Below, piece by piece: positions 8,800-17,084 of a stretch of DNA of 64,000 nucleotides. Source of the DNA: Candidatus Aenigmatarchaeota archaeon (GTDB lineage Archaea > Aenigmatarchaeota > Aenigmatarchaeia > QMZS01). The position numbers and the translations under genes were made by a program. The notes beneath the pieces are model-generated. The model did not search any database. It was not told the origin of the DNA and saw only the letters and a list, made by a program, of their open reading frames with translations. Positions within the stretch are counted from its first letter, which is position 1. Each line of letters starts with the position of its first letter. The stretch lies in NCBI GenBank assembly GCA_016932615.1, contig JAFGCN010000018.1, positions 5,936-69,935 of the forward strand, in the 5' to 3' direction.

Positions 8800-10341
8800 C
8801 TATTTCTCCCAATAATAGACGCATTTTCTCACCTCTTTTCTTCCATGCTTGCCCATCTGTTGGCTGCTGTTTCCTTTTCCGCTTGGAAGCTTATATATTT
8901 TTTTGATCTTTAAGCCAGACTTCGAGGCAAATTCCGACAAAATCAGATCGACAGGTATAACTTCTCCGGCATATCTTACATTGTCATTTACATAGTAAAT
9001 TCTACCTCCTTTTTTAAGAGTCCTTGCGAGTTCCATGATTACGAAGGCGTGTTCGTAGAAGTAATTTCTGACCATTCGGGATATACCGGGATTGTTCAGT
9101 TTCTTTTCAGTCTTGTATTGTTCAAGAATCGTCAAAACTTCTTGTAGTGCCTCATTAGATTCAAATATCTTCTCCGCCTTCTTAAAATCCTCTTTTCTGC
9201 CCGCTTTCTCATATAGCGATCTTAAGTATTCTACCTTGTCCTTGTTTTCTACGGTTGCGGATAAGAGGGTCTGTCTTAGATTTCTTATGCCTTCTTCATC
9301 AATACCCAAATATGCTAATTCTAAGGCATAAGTTCGGGTATAATCATAGCGGTTACAATAAGGGGGCGAAGAGACTACTAAGTCAATGGATTCGCCTTTT
9401 ATTTTAGGGAGTATCTCTAGGCAAGATCCGGTCTTTAATTCAACTTCTGGACTTTTTCTATTCCTTGAATCAAAGAGTTTCATGTTTCTCAAATCCCCAA
9501 GGATTTGATTTAACTGAGAAAAAAGCGCCTCTTCAAATCCATAAATCTTCCCCTTGTCAAAACTGCCCTTTCCTTTTTCTGCTCTGAGATCCCATCTTAG
9601 GCATTGGCCATCCTTTCGGGTATGACTTATTCGTTCAAGTATGCTAAAGCACGCGAAGCTAAAGACGTTCCTTAACTCTGGGTCTTCAGTGGTTGAGAGA
9701 TAGTTTAGAAAACCATTGAGTTTTCTCTCAGTGATTTTTGGAAATGCCTTTTCAGTAATTTTTATATGTTTGAAGGAAGTCTCCATCTTCTCAGGATACG
9801 TCTCGAAGTTCACGCTTTTTAGTTCTTTGATTTTTTCTGAGAGGTAATCGGGGTCCATTTTTTCTAGAGACAGTTTGGCTTTAAGTATGAAGTTGCCAAG
9901 GGGCATAAGCTCTATGCCGAGAGACGAAAATCCAACTTCCTTTGCACTCAGCAAAGTGGTGCATGATCCAGCAAATGGGTCAAAGACCAAGCCTTTTTTG
10001 TTCGGATAGTCTTGCATGAACAGCTTAACCATATCTGATGAGAAACCTTCCTTAAAGCTAAACCAGTTGTATATTGGGATTTTCTTATTTGCTTGGAAAC
10101 TAACTAACTGACGATTTAGAAGCGAATAGGTTTCAATCAAGCCCTTGTATCTCTCTTCTAGTTTATCTCTTTCTGAATGTTCCGGCTCTTGAAGTTTAGA
10201 GTCGCCCATTGATATATCCTTAGCCATAAGTCCTTCTGTTTTTTGAGACAAAATATTAGAACTAGTGATCTGTGATTGTGTGCAAAGTTTATGTGCCTTC
10301 TCACAAGTAATCATATTTGGTTTAGCAGCAACCCTCACCAT
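8800..10341 (-). CDS. DNA methyltransferase of the type II R-M pair (SPPY class)
   Basis: A 513-residue amino-methyltransferase. The AdoMet-binding motif I is FDPFAGSCTT (120-129) and catalytic motif IV is SSPPYCNRYDY (324-334). SPPY with motif I N-terminal to IV fits N4-cytosine or N6-adenine methylases. With an XcyI-like partner, N4-cytosine methylation of a CCCGGG-type site is the best guess. I kept the first ATG (10341), which has an AT-rich TATA-like region about 20-30 nt upstream; internal Met39 is the alternative start. It protects host DNA from the downstream nuclease. Confidence 0.87.
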   Translation of the reverse strand: MVRVAAKPNMITCEKAHKLCTQSQITSSNILSQKTEGLMAKDISMGDSKLQEPEHSERDKLEERYKGLIETYSLLNRQLVSFQANKKIPIYNWFSFKEGFSSDMVKLFMQDYPNKKGLVFDPFAGSCTTLLSAKEVGFSSLGIELMPLGNFILKAKLSLEKMDPDYLSEKIKELKSVNFETYPEKMETSFKHIKITEKAFPKITERKLNGFLNYLSTTEDPELRNVFSFACFSILERISHTRKDGQCLRWDLRAEKGKGSFDKGKIYGFEEALFSQLNQILGDLRNMKLFDSRNRKSPEVELKTGSCLEILPKIKGESIDLVVSSPPYCNRYDYTRTYALELAYLGIDEEGIRNLRQTLLSATVENKDKVEYLRSLYEKAGRKEDFKKAEKIFESNEALQEVLTILEQYKTEKKLNNPGISRMVRNYFYEHAFVIMELARTLKKGGRIYYVNDNVRYAGEVIPVDLILSEFASKSGLKIKKIYKLPSGKGNSSQQMGKHGRKEVRKCVYYWEK

Positions 10342-10383
10342 ATACTATCATATCAACTTATACTTATATTGCAAAAACTTAAT

Positions 10384-10518
10384 GGAGAACGCCCCCCCAC
10401 TACGACCATTGCTTCGCAAAGTTACGCCTTCCAGGCAAATATTACACAAGCGGGTTTTCGAACTTCTCAGCCTGCGGGCTTCGACCCTTCCGGCTAAATT
10501 GGCCTGGGGCGTATAACA
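10384..10518. repeat. Right arm of broken inverted repeat flanking the R-M cassette
   Basis: Contains GGAGAACGCCCCCCC (10384-10398), AGCGGGTTTTCGAA (10449-10462) and GCGTATAACA (10509-10518), the exact reverse complements in mirrored order of the left-arm blocks at 7716-7730, 7677-7690 and 7665-7674. The outer GCGTATAAC/GTTATACGC pair resembles the simple sites of integron attC elements but departs from the strict RYYYAAC/GTTRRRY consensus. A further local inverted repeat (GGAATTT ... AAATTCC, 10519-10555) follows directly. Confidence 0.75.
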
Positions 10519-10617
10519 GGAATTTAGCGGCTCCGCTTCGCTCCGACCCAAATTCCCTTGTCTAGCTATAACTTTGGTTATCGGTCTGGGAACTTCGCCA
10601 AATTCCATCAGGTAAAC
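10470..10617. repeat. Direct repeat R1 beside the radical SAM gene
   Basis: Shares GACCCTTCCGGCTAAAT (10483-10499), a preceding CTTCTC plus small hairpin, and a later AACTTCGCCAAATTCCATCAG-like block (about 10591-10611) with R2 at 11561-11640. R1 carries about 75 nt extra between the two shared blocks. The hairpins preceding the 17-mer differ in sequence but keep pairing (AGCCTGCGGGCT here, GGACTTCGTCC in R2), which suggests structure is conserved. Confidence 0.7.
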
Positions 10618-10637
10618 TCGATTGCAAATCTACGTAC

Positions 10638-11519
10638 TCAAGTCACTGGGTTGGCTAAACGATTATTGCTCTCCAGCTCTGAGAATATTTTCTTGCAGAC
10701 CGCACAATCTTTTGCTGTAAATAGGCTTTCATATTCACTAATGTCCGTTCCAGTAATTCGGGCGGCTCCCTTAGGACCTTTGGTGATTAAAGCATTAAGA
10801 ACAGGATTTTGCCTCGATTTAATTATCAAGTCATCCACGGGATGGTATATCGCCGATCCTAGAGAAGCAGAGGGTTGTTCAAGCCCACATAAATAAACCT
10901 CCCCCCGCGGATTAACATTTATTTTCTCTAGCTTGGTTTGGGGTACTTCGCATCGATTATACCCTCTTAGCTCGTGCGGTGGCAGATTTGCTGCTCTGCC
11001 CAAAGGGCATGGGTAATAGTTAAATCTATCACCAAAAGTCCACAGAATAGTCTTTCCCCCATAGATTTGCCCTACTTCTTCTTTCATATCCCTAAGGAAT
11101 TGCGCAGAGAGAGGCGTAGCTTCCGGAGCATTTTTTCTGGCTGCTCTGACGTGAAACTTGTCAAAGCTAATCCCAATAACATACACATCATAGTAGTTCA
11201 ATTTTTCAATCAAGTCATAGGCTCTACTTTCGTCTGTAAGCCAAAGCCCGTTTGTAAAAACCCCTATTTCCTCCAGGTTTGGCATCATTTTCCGATTATC
11301 TTGGACATACTCTAAGCTACCAAATAATAGCTCTTCTGATTCGAAGGGCTCTCCTCCAGTCAGGATATATCTTTTCATGTTCTTGGGAAGGTTTGGCATT
11401 ACTGCCAGAACAGTTTCAAGCTCTGGGACAAATCCGTCAGGAGTGCAACTGTAGACACAATGATCACATACGAGACTGCATTTGTCAGTTATCCTGTGAA
11501 AGACATTCTCTCCTACCAT
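10638..11519 (-). CDS. Orphan radical SAM protein with C-terminal Cys clusters
   Basis: A 293-residue protein. The radical SAM cluster motif CX3CX2C is CSLVCDHC (about 14-21), followed by YSC. The GGEP SAM-binding motif (LTGGEPFESEE) and a FTNG strand follow. The C-terminal part has RCEVP, YLCGLEQP and a CAVCKK pair, reminiscent of SPASM-like auxiliary cluster ligands, so peptide or RiPP maturation is possible. No obvious precursor peptide was seen beside it. It is an isolated gene between direct repeats R1 and R2, with a palindrome just upstream of the ATG, and AT-rich relative to the chromosome. Confidence 0.8.
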   Translation of the reverse strand: MVGENVFHRITDKCSLVCDHCVYSCTPDGFVPELETVLAVMPNLPKNMKRYILTGGEPFESEELLFGSLEYVQDNRKMMPNLEEIGVFTNGLWLTDESRAYDLIEKLNYYDVYVIGISFDKFHVRAARKNAPEATPLSAQFLRDMKEEVGQIYGGKTILWTFGDRFNYYPCPLGRAANLPPHELRGYNRCEVPQTKLEKINVNPRGEVYLCGLEQPSASLGSAIYHPVDDLIIKSRQNPVLNALITKGPKGAARITGTDISEYESLFTAKDCAVCKKIFSELESNNRLANPVT

Positions 11520-11527
11520 AGAGTAAT

Positions 11528-11550
11528 CACTATTTATTGAGTAAATAGTG
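11528..11550 (-). promoter_or_regulatory. Palindrome upstream of the radical SAM gene
   Basis: A perfect 9-bp inverted repeat CACTATTTA-TTGAG-TAAATAGTG, 8 nt upstream of the ATG at 11519. It overlaps where the promoter should be and could be a repressor operator or an mRNA hairpin. Confidence 0.5.
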
Positions 11551-11560
11551 TGCCCTCGTG

Positions 11561-11640
11561 GCTTCTCGGACTTCGTCCTTGACCCTTCCGGCTAAATCCG
11601 CTATAGACCCAGAAACTTCGCCATAGTTCCATCAGTTATC
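11561..11640. repeat. Direct repeat R2 beside the radical SAM gene
   Basis: The second copy of the repeat at 10470-10617, shorter by about 75 nt. It shares the 17-mer GACCCTTCCGGCTAAAT (11581-11597) and the AACTTCGCC...TTCCATCAG block. It ends just before the DUF711 gene stop and closes the cassette-like island. Confidence 0.7.
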
Positions 11641-11649
11641 TCTGAAAAA

Positions 11650-13005
11650 CTAGTTCCTCATGCTTGTAACGGGTGCAGGAAAGCGCCCGCCCCGCTTCAT
11701 GAAATCCCTTGCGGAATAGGGGTTTACCTTCATTATGGGCGCCTCGCCCAAAAGCCCACCATAATTGACCGACTCGCCCGCTTCCTTTCTGGGAACCGGA
11801 ATCACCCTCACGGCAGTTGTCTTGTTGTTGATAATCCCGATTGCAAGCTCGTCTGCGATTATCGCGTTTATCGTTTCCTCAGGCGTGCTTCCGGGGATTG
11901 CAAACATATCAAGCCCCACAGAGCAGACTGCGGTAAGCGACTCAAGCTTGTCGAGCGTAAGCGCCCCTAGCTTTACCGCCTCTATCATCCCAAGGTCCTC
12001 GCTTACAGGTATGAAAGTGCCGCTAAGCCCACCTACATTTCCGCTCGCCATGGCGCCGCCCTTCTTGACAGCGTCCATCAAAAGCGCAAGTGCAAGAGTC
12101 GAGCCGTGAGTTCCTACCCGTTCGATGCCAAAGCGCTCGATTATCCTTGCAACGGAGTCGCCATTCGAGGTTGTCGAGGCAAGGGAAATGTCCACGACGC
12201 CAAAGGAAACCCCAAGGTTTCCTGCAAGCTCCCTCCCGACAAGCTCCCCACAGCGGGTAATCTTGAATACTGTCCTCTTTATCACCTCAGAAAGCTGCGT
12301 AAGGTCGCACTCCCGGTTTTTTTCCACCACGCTTCTTATTACTCCAGGCCCGCTGATTCCGACGTTAAGCGCCATGTCCGCTTCGCCCACTCCGTGAAAA
12401 GCGCCTGCCATGAAGGGATTGTCTTCGGGGGCATTTACAAACACCACGAATTTTGCGCACCCAACTGCGTCCTTGCTCAGCGCAGCGGTTTTCTTCAGCA
12501 TCCCCCCCAGCAGGTTAACCGCATCCAGGTTCATGCCACTGGTGTTCGTCCCGACATTAAGAAAAGAGCACACTCTTTCAGTTTTAGAAAGCACATCGGG
12601 CAGGGACTCGACAAGCATCCGGTCAGAGGGGGTCATCCCCTTTTGCACCAGGGCGCCAAAGCCACCAATAAAGTCAATTCCAGCATCTTTTGCCGCCCTG
12701 TCCAGGGTTTCTGCCATCTGCAAAAACTTTTCTCTTTCGCAGTGGCCTTCCATTATCAGGCTGACCGGGGTTACGGAAACCCTCTTGTTTACGATAGGTA
12801 TCCCATACTTGGACTCCAGTTTCCTTGCCTCCTCAACTAGCTTTTTAGCGTTAGGGCAGACCTTGCCATACACTTTTTTCTTAAAATTCGCAAAGTCCGA
12901 ATCGATGCAGTCCTTGAGATTTATGCCCAGAGTAACCGTGCGAATATCCAGGTTCTGGTGCAGTATCATGCTGTTAGTTTCATACACCTCCTCGACTGTT
13001 ATCAT
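11650..13005 (-). CDS. UPF0210 / DUF711 (PFL-like) protein
   Basis: A 451-residue full-length member of the UPF0210/DUF711 family. It is recognisable from its N-terminal [13 protein letters not shown] segment, the [14 protein letters not shown] region, the VGISGPGV motif and the C-terminal [12 protein letters not shown]. The family has a pyruvate-formate-lyase-like fold without a glycyl radical, and its function is unknown. It is transcribed right after the ACT-domain gene (1 nt gap), the conserved UPF0237-UPF0210 pair seen in bacteria and archaea, so the ACT protein probably regulates it by ligand binding. Confidence 0.92.
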   Translation of the reverse strand: MITVEEVYETNSMILHQNLDIRTVTLGINLKDCIDSDFANFKKKVYGKVCPNAKKLVEEARKLESKYGIPIVNKRVSVTPVSLIMEGHCEREKFLQMAETLDRAAKDAGIDFIGGFGALVQKGMTPSDRMLVESLPDVLSKTERVCSFLNVGTNTSGMNLDAVNLLGGMLKKTAALSKDAVGCAKFVVFVNAPEDNPFMAGAFHGVGEADMALNVGISGPGVIRSVVEKNRECDLTQLSEVIKRTVFKITRCGELVGRELAGNLGVSFGVVDISLASTTSNGDSVARIIERFGIERVGTHGSTLALALLMDAVKKGGAMASGNVGGLSGTFIPVSEDLGMIEAVKLGALTLDKLESLTAVCSVGLDMFAIPGSTPEETINAIIADELAIGIINNKTTAVRVIPVPRKEAGESVNYGGLLGEAPIMKVNPYSARDFMKRGGRFPAPVTSMRN

Positions 13006-13006
13006 A

Positions 13007-13285
13007 TTAAACCCTATGCATCATCTTGAAAATATTTTCATGCTGAAGCTGTACTTTTAGTCCCATCTGAAGGCCAATAGACTCCAAATCCGCCCGGAGC
13101 TTTTCCATGGGAACTTTGCAGTCCTTCACGTCCACAAGCATGGTCATGACAAAGTACCCCTCTACAACCTTCTGGCTTATGTCTTCGATATTGATGCCCT
13201 GCTCATACAGCAGGCCGGAAATCTTTGCGACAATCCCCTTTTTGTCCTCCCCAATTACAGTAATAAAAGACAACTCCTTGCCCAT
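13007..13285 (-). CDS. ACT-domain protein, UPF0237 type
   Basis: A 92-residue single or double-ACT small protein ([19 protein letters not shown] at 4-22, GcvR-like). UPF0237 proteins bind small ligands, probably amino acids, and pair with UPF0210. The start is fixed by the ACT strand beginning at residue 4. It diverges from a secreted Cys-rich protein gene with only 31 nt between start codons. Confidence 0.92.
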   Translation of the reverse strand: MGKELSFITVIGEDKKGIVAKISGLLYEQGINIEDISQKVVEGYFVMTMLVDVKDCKVPMEKLRADLESIGLQMGLKVQLQHENIFKMMHRV

Positions 13286-13316
13286 AATTAAGATAGTATA
13301 TATACGGAGTCTAGTT
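13286..13316. promoter_or_regulatory. 31-bp shared divergent promoter
   Basis: The whole space between the ACT gene ATG (13285, minus) and the Cys-rich gene ATG (13317, plus) is 31 bp and contains a single symmetric AGTATATATAC box near its middle. Both genes must be read from it or from sequences inside each other's 5' ends. The box is only about 15-17 nt from each start, shorter than the usual TATA-TSS distance. Confidence 0.4.
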
Positions 13317-13625
13317 ATGAAACCATTACTCCTTGCGCTGCTTTTGATGCTGCCTGTAGTAATCGGGGGCTATATAATTTACAGCGAAACCGCAGAATGC
13401 AACCTTATCACCCGAGAAGGATGTGAAAACCTGCCTCCTGCCTGCGACGATGGAGATATTTTTTCGGAAAAAGATTGCACCTGTGTTCCCGACCCTTCCG
13501 GATGCAGCGGGCTTGATGAAGAATCCTGCGGCAAAAATCCCGACTGTTTCTCGTTTCAGAGAGGCGGCACATGCGCCTGCCCTTCGTGCGAAATTTACCT
13601 GAGTCACCAGTGCCTGCCAAAATAG
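13317..13625 (+). CDS. Secreted or membrane-anchored Cys-rich small protein
   Basis: A 102-residue protein with an N-terminal hydrophobic segment (LLLALLLMLPVVIGGYIIY, about 4-22) that acts as signal peptide or anchor. A Cys-rich outer domain follows, with about a dozen Cys in short loops (CNLITREGC, CTCVPD, CSGLDEESCGKNPDC, CACPSC). The pattern suggests a disulfide-stabilised extracytoplasmic domain. No family is recognised. I use ATG 13317 (TTATG context) rather than earlier in-frame ATGs that overlap the divergent ACT gene. Confidence 0.7.
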   Translation: MKPLLLALLLMLPVVIGGYIIYSETAECNLITREGCENLPPACDDGDIFSEKDCTCVPDPSGCSGLDEESCGKNPDCFSFQRGGTCACPSCEIYLSHQCLPK

Positions 13626-13666
13626 CACCCCCCGAGATTGCTTTTGAGTTAACCCCTAATATAATT

Positions 13667-14317
13667 ATGGCGCACCTCATCCCCGACAAAGAGCTTGCAA
13701 AAGTCCCTTTAAGGGACAATGGCGAAAAAATGGTTTCTGTCAAAGATGCCTGCCCCAAAATCGCAATACGGCTTGGTCATTACATCAGAAAGGAAGGCAG
13801 GAAATTCTGCGAGGATGCGTGCCTGGTGAGAGAAAGTGTGGCGGAAAAGCTAAACCTTGCGCAGTCCCTCTTGCCAAACGGCCATCGCCTGCTTCTTCGC
13901 TGCGGATACCGTCCGCTTTCCATACAGATAAAAAGGTACAATTGGATGGAAAATAAACTAAAAAAGAAGCACCCTGACTGGAGCAAGGAAAAGCTAAAAG
14001 TGGAAACGGGCAAGTGTGTTGCGCCCCTCGACATAGTTCCTCCGCACTCGACTGGCGGGGCAGTTGACGTATCCATAATCGGGCCTGACGGGCGCCGGCT
14101 TGACATGGGGTCTCAACTGGGAAGGTTTACAGAAAAAACATACACCTGCTCAAAAAAGATTTCCACCGAAGGGATAAAAAACCGGAAGATCCTTATAAGG
14201 GTAATGAAAAAGGCGGGCTTTGTCAATTACCCTACAGAATACTGGCACTGGTCCTACGGCGACCAGTACTGGGCAGCCATTCTGAAGAAGAAACACTCCA
14301 TTTACAAAGGATTATAG
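13667..14317 (+). CDS. M15-family D-alanyl-D-alanine dipeptidase-like protein (VanX type)
   Basis: A 216-residue Zn peptidase fold. Key features are RCGYRPLS (substrate Arg region), the HxxxxxxD metal motif in PPHSTGGAVDVSI, and ExWH in EYWHWSYGDQYW. These are the M15D (VanX/DdpX) ligands and catalytic Glu. Such enzymes cleave D-Ala-D-Ala dipeptides. An archaeon without murein might use it to scavenge or attack bacterial peptides. I start at ATG 13667 (TTATGG context), because the upstream in-frame extension overlaps the preceding gene. No signal peptide is seen, so it is probably cytoplasmic. Confidence 0.88.
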   Translation: MAHLIPDKELAKVPLRDNGEKMVSVKDACPKIAIRLGHYIRKEGRKFCEDACLVRESVAEKLNLAQSLLPNGHRLLLRCGYRPLSIQIKRYNWMENKLKKKHPDWSKEKLKVETGKCVAPLDIVPPHSTGGAVDVSIIGPDGRRLDMGSQLGRFTEKTYTCSKKISTEGIKNRKILIRVMKKAGFVNYPTEYWHWSYGDQYWAAILKKKHSIYKGL

Positions 14318-14339
14318 ATATAGAGACAAATATAGAATT

Positions 14340-15602
14340 ATGAACGAAGTCGAGATATTCCTGCGGCTCATTCTTGCAATCGGAATCGGCGCCCTGGTGG
14401 GAACAGAAAGGGAAAAGTTTGCCAAAAAAAGGGATGAGTATGTCTTTGGGGGGATAAGGACATTCATATTAATTTCCCTGCTGGGAGCACTTTCCGGAAT
14501 TTTCGCGCTTGAAGGAAATTTCGCCGTTTTCGCACTTGCCTTTCTTGCAACTTCTGCCCTTGTTGCCATAAGCTACCATTATTCAACAAAGCTCAGCGGA
14601 GGAAAAAGCATGGGGCTTGCAGGCGAAATTGGCGCTCTTCTTGTCTTCATTCTGGGACATTTTGTTTTCACGGACCACCTCATCCTATCAGTAGCGCTAT
14701 CCATACTGATTGCAACTGTCCTCTACCTTAAGGAAAAGTTGCATAAAACACTGCAGAGTATCAGCGAGGAGGAGGTTTACGGAACGCTTGCCTTTGCCAT
14801 AATCGCCTTTGTGGTTCTTCCATTTCTTCCAAACCAGGCATACGGGCCGCTTGAGGTCCTAAACCCCTACACAATCTGGCTGATGGTTGTTCTTATCTGC
14901 GCAATCGGGTATATCGGCTACCTTCTAACGCGGATTTTCGGCTCAAGAAATGGAATAGGCCTCACCGGATTTTTGGGTGGGCTTGTCTCAAGCACTGCCG
15001 TAACCCTGGCCATGGCTGAAAAGTCAAAGGATGAAAAAAACAAGACGCCGGCAAATATGCTCGTGCTTGGGGCAGTGGTTGCAAATACGGTTATGTTTAT
15101 CAGAGTCGCTACCGCGGTGCTAATTGTCAACAGTTCCCTTTTGCCCGCTCTTCTCCCAGCGCTCCTTGTGATGGGGATTGTTGGCATTATTTTTGCCGGC
15201 CTTCTCTGGCAGTCTTCAGGGAAATCCTGCTGCGAAACTGAAGTTGAGCATAAAAGCCCCTTCCGGCTTGAGCCCGCCCTGACGTTTGGCGCCTTTTTCG
15301 CGGTTGTCCTTTTCGGCCTGAAAGCAGCCCAGGTGTATTTTGGAAGCGCAGGGATTTACCTTGCAAGCGTCCTTTCGGGTTTCATCGATGTTGATGCAGT
15401 CACATTGTCTATGGCGACAATTGCAGGAAATGGCCTCACTGCCGAAATTGCTGCTTCAGCCATAATCCTTGCTGTAATGAGCAACACGATGATCAAGCTT
15501 GGCTACGCCTTTTTCTTTGGCTCAAGGGAATTTTCAAAGAAGCTCGGCCTCATCATGGGAATCATGATAGCCCTCGGACTTCTGGCGGTTTTCATGCTCT
15601 AG
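14340..15602 (+). CDS. MgtC/SapB-DUF4010 membrane protein
   Basis: A 420-residue polytopic protein with about a dozen hydrophobic helices. The N-terminal third has the MgtC/SapB pattern (LRLILAIGIGALVGTERE, then GGIRTFILISLLGAL). The C-terminal two thirds match DUF4010 (GFLGGLVSSTAVTLAMAEKS; LSGFIDVDAVTLSMA). The fusion is a common full-length form in archaea and bacteria and is presumed to be an ion transport or homeostasis protein. It follows the M15 gene by 22 nt on the same strand. Confidence 0.88.
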   Translation: MNEVEIFLRLILAIGIGALVGTEREKFAKKRDEYVFGGIRTFILISLLGALSGIFALEGNFAVFALAFLATSALVAISYHYSTKLSGGKSMGLAGEIGALLVFILGHFVFTDHLILSVALSILIATVLYLKEKLHKTLQSISEEEVYGTLAFAIIAFVVLPFLPNQAYGPLEVLNPYTIWLMVVLICAIGYIGYLLTRIFGSRNGIGLTGFLGGLVSSTAVTLAMAEKSKDEKNKTPANMLVLGAVVANTVMFIRVATAVLIVNSSLLPALLPALLVMGIVGIIFAGLLWQSSGKSCCETEVEHKSPFRLEPALTFGAFFAVVLFGLKAAQVYFGSAGIYLASVLSGFIDVDAVTLSMATIAGNGLTAEIAASAIILAVMSNTMIKLGYAFFFGSREFSKKLGLIMGIMIALGLLAVFML

Positions 15603-15639
15603 GCCTTTGTAAGCCCCCCTTTTCAATCATATCCCTGCG

Positions 15640-16506
15640 TCAGATAAAAACCGCCAAGGCAATGCTTGAAAAAATTGCAAGCGCTGCGCCAAGGTACTGG
15701 TGCCCGTTTATTTTTTCCCTATTCAGCCACACTCCCAGAAACAAAGCAACTGCAGGGTAGCTTTCCGTAATGGCCGTGACAATACCGACGCTTTCACCAA
15801 AAACCGCAAAAGAATAAAAAATCCAGGCAGCAGTGTCGATTATGCCCATTCCCAGCAAAAACCACCTAAACCGGGAGGCGTTCTTAACAAACCGAGGGAA
15901 CTCTCCCCTCCGGTAAATTAGCGTAAGGCAGAATAGCGTAAGTATCAGCCACGGAGCCCAGACCGCCATAATAGGGGATATTGCCCGTGAAGTGGCGGAA
16001 GTCAGGAAGTTAATAAATCCCATCCCAATTGCGCCAATAACCGCCAAAATCACCCCTTTTTCCCAGCGGATGGCCCAATGTGAAAAAGACTTAGTCGCTA
16101 CGAGCAAAATTCCGGCAAATATAAGGCCCACCATGAAAATCTGCATTGGTGCCAATACCTCATTGAAAAATAGGTACCCAAGCATTATCGTGATGGGAAG
16201 CTCAATCTCCATCAAAATGTCTACCGTGGAAAGCTTTGCCACACGTAAAGCTTCACAGTCAAACATCGCAGCCACAAAGGTCAGGACTCCAAGCACCAAA
16301 ATTAAAGCAAGGTTAGAGGCAGAAAATATAAGGCCAAAATCCCGGATGACAAGCGGAAAAAGAGAGACAGTTCCAACGATTCCGATAACTGCAAGGGACT
16401 CTAGATTTCCAATTTTTCTTGTTGATTTTTGTACCAGAAAATCGGCAACAGCCCAGCACAGCATTGCGGAGAACGCAGCAACCAGCACACCGGTCTCCAG
16501 AGCCAT
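15640..16506 (-). CDS. EamA-family (DMT superfamily) transporter
   Basis: A 288-residue protein with ten predicted membrane helices in two EamA repeats (about 3-135 and 150-288). FNEVLAPMQIFMVGLIFAGI ends the first repeat and LNREKINGHQYLGAALAI the second, the usual GE/NE...G..LI pattern. DMT carriers export amino acids, nucleotides or drugs; the substrate is unknown. It converges with the MgtC gene. Confidence 0.85.
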   Translation of the reverse strand: MALETGVLVAAFSAMLCWAVADFLVQKSTRKIGNLESLAVIGIVGTVSLFPLVIRDFGLIFSASNLALILVLGVLTFVAAMFDCEALRVAKLSTVDILMEIELPITIMLGYLFFNEVLAPMQIFMVGLIFAGILLVATKSFSHWAIRWEKGVILAVIGAIGMGFINFLTSATSRAISPIMAVWAPWLILTLFCLTLIYRRGEFPRFVKNASRFRWFLLGMGIIDTAAWIFYSFAVFGESVGIVTAITESYPAVALFLGVWLNREKINGHQYLGAALAIFSSIALAVFI

Positions 16507-16772
16507 ACATAACTATTACAGAGAGATTTAATAAACCTCTGCCCATCTAAACTAAATATCTATTTTTTCCGGAGCACAAAAAGAAAATGCCTGCATCGAC
16601 CCGCACAAAGCGAAGCGAGACATTATTCAAAATAATTGAACATAGAGTCTAAAAAACAAAAATTATTTGATATTCAAATGAGCATTAGGCAAACCTAAAA
16701 TATCCGCATGCGTTACGTATTTCATCGGTGATGCAAAGGCGAAACGCTTTTATAATATCACCAAGTTTTGTT

Positions 16773-16952
16773 ATGGAAGAAGAAAATAAAAGAATGGATG
16801 AGACGTCAGAAACACCTTCAGAAAAAACGGCAGAAGAATCCTCTGAGGGGAATCCTGTAAGTCAGACAGAAGAGACTTCGGAAACGTCAGAAAGCCAAAC
16901 GGAAGAGAAAAAAGAGGCTGTCGAAGACAGCCAAGAAACTGCTTCAATTTAA
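16773..16952 (+). CDS. Acidic low-complexity microprotein
   Basis: 59 residues, almost entirely Glu/Ser/Thr/Lys (EEENKRMDETSETPSEKTAE...), no hydrophobic segment, presumably disordered. The ATG at 16773 (TTATGG) has TTTATAATAT about 16-25 nt upstream, which supports real expression. No family recognised. The 266 nt before it (16507-16772) hold only AT-rich sequence with no convincing gene. Confidence 0.5.
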   Translation: MEEENKRMDETSETPSEKTAEESSEGNPVSQTEETSETSESQTEEKKEAVEDSQETASI

Positions 16953-17084
16953 GAAAAACAATTTCTGAAAATTAACTTTTTTATTTTTTTGTGTTTCATT
17001 CCACCCTGTGAAGAAAAACTACACTCTACTAAGAGCCCGGTTTCAGGCAGGAAGTTGATTTATAAAATTCCGGAGAATCAATAT

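Noticed and set aside
7665-10518. Insertion sequence or transposon carrying the R-M genes
   Set aside because: No transposase frame and no flanking target duplication visible; the repeat arms have unequal spacers.
12106-12840. 244-residue plus-strand ORF opposite the DUF711 gene
   Set aside because: It is antisense to a full-length conserved gene and its composition (many Pro/His/Cys/Arg) is that of a shadow frame.
16507-16772. Gene or structured RNA in this gap
   Set aside because: Only a 21-codon frame without a promoter and short A/T-rich palindromes; nothing supportable.
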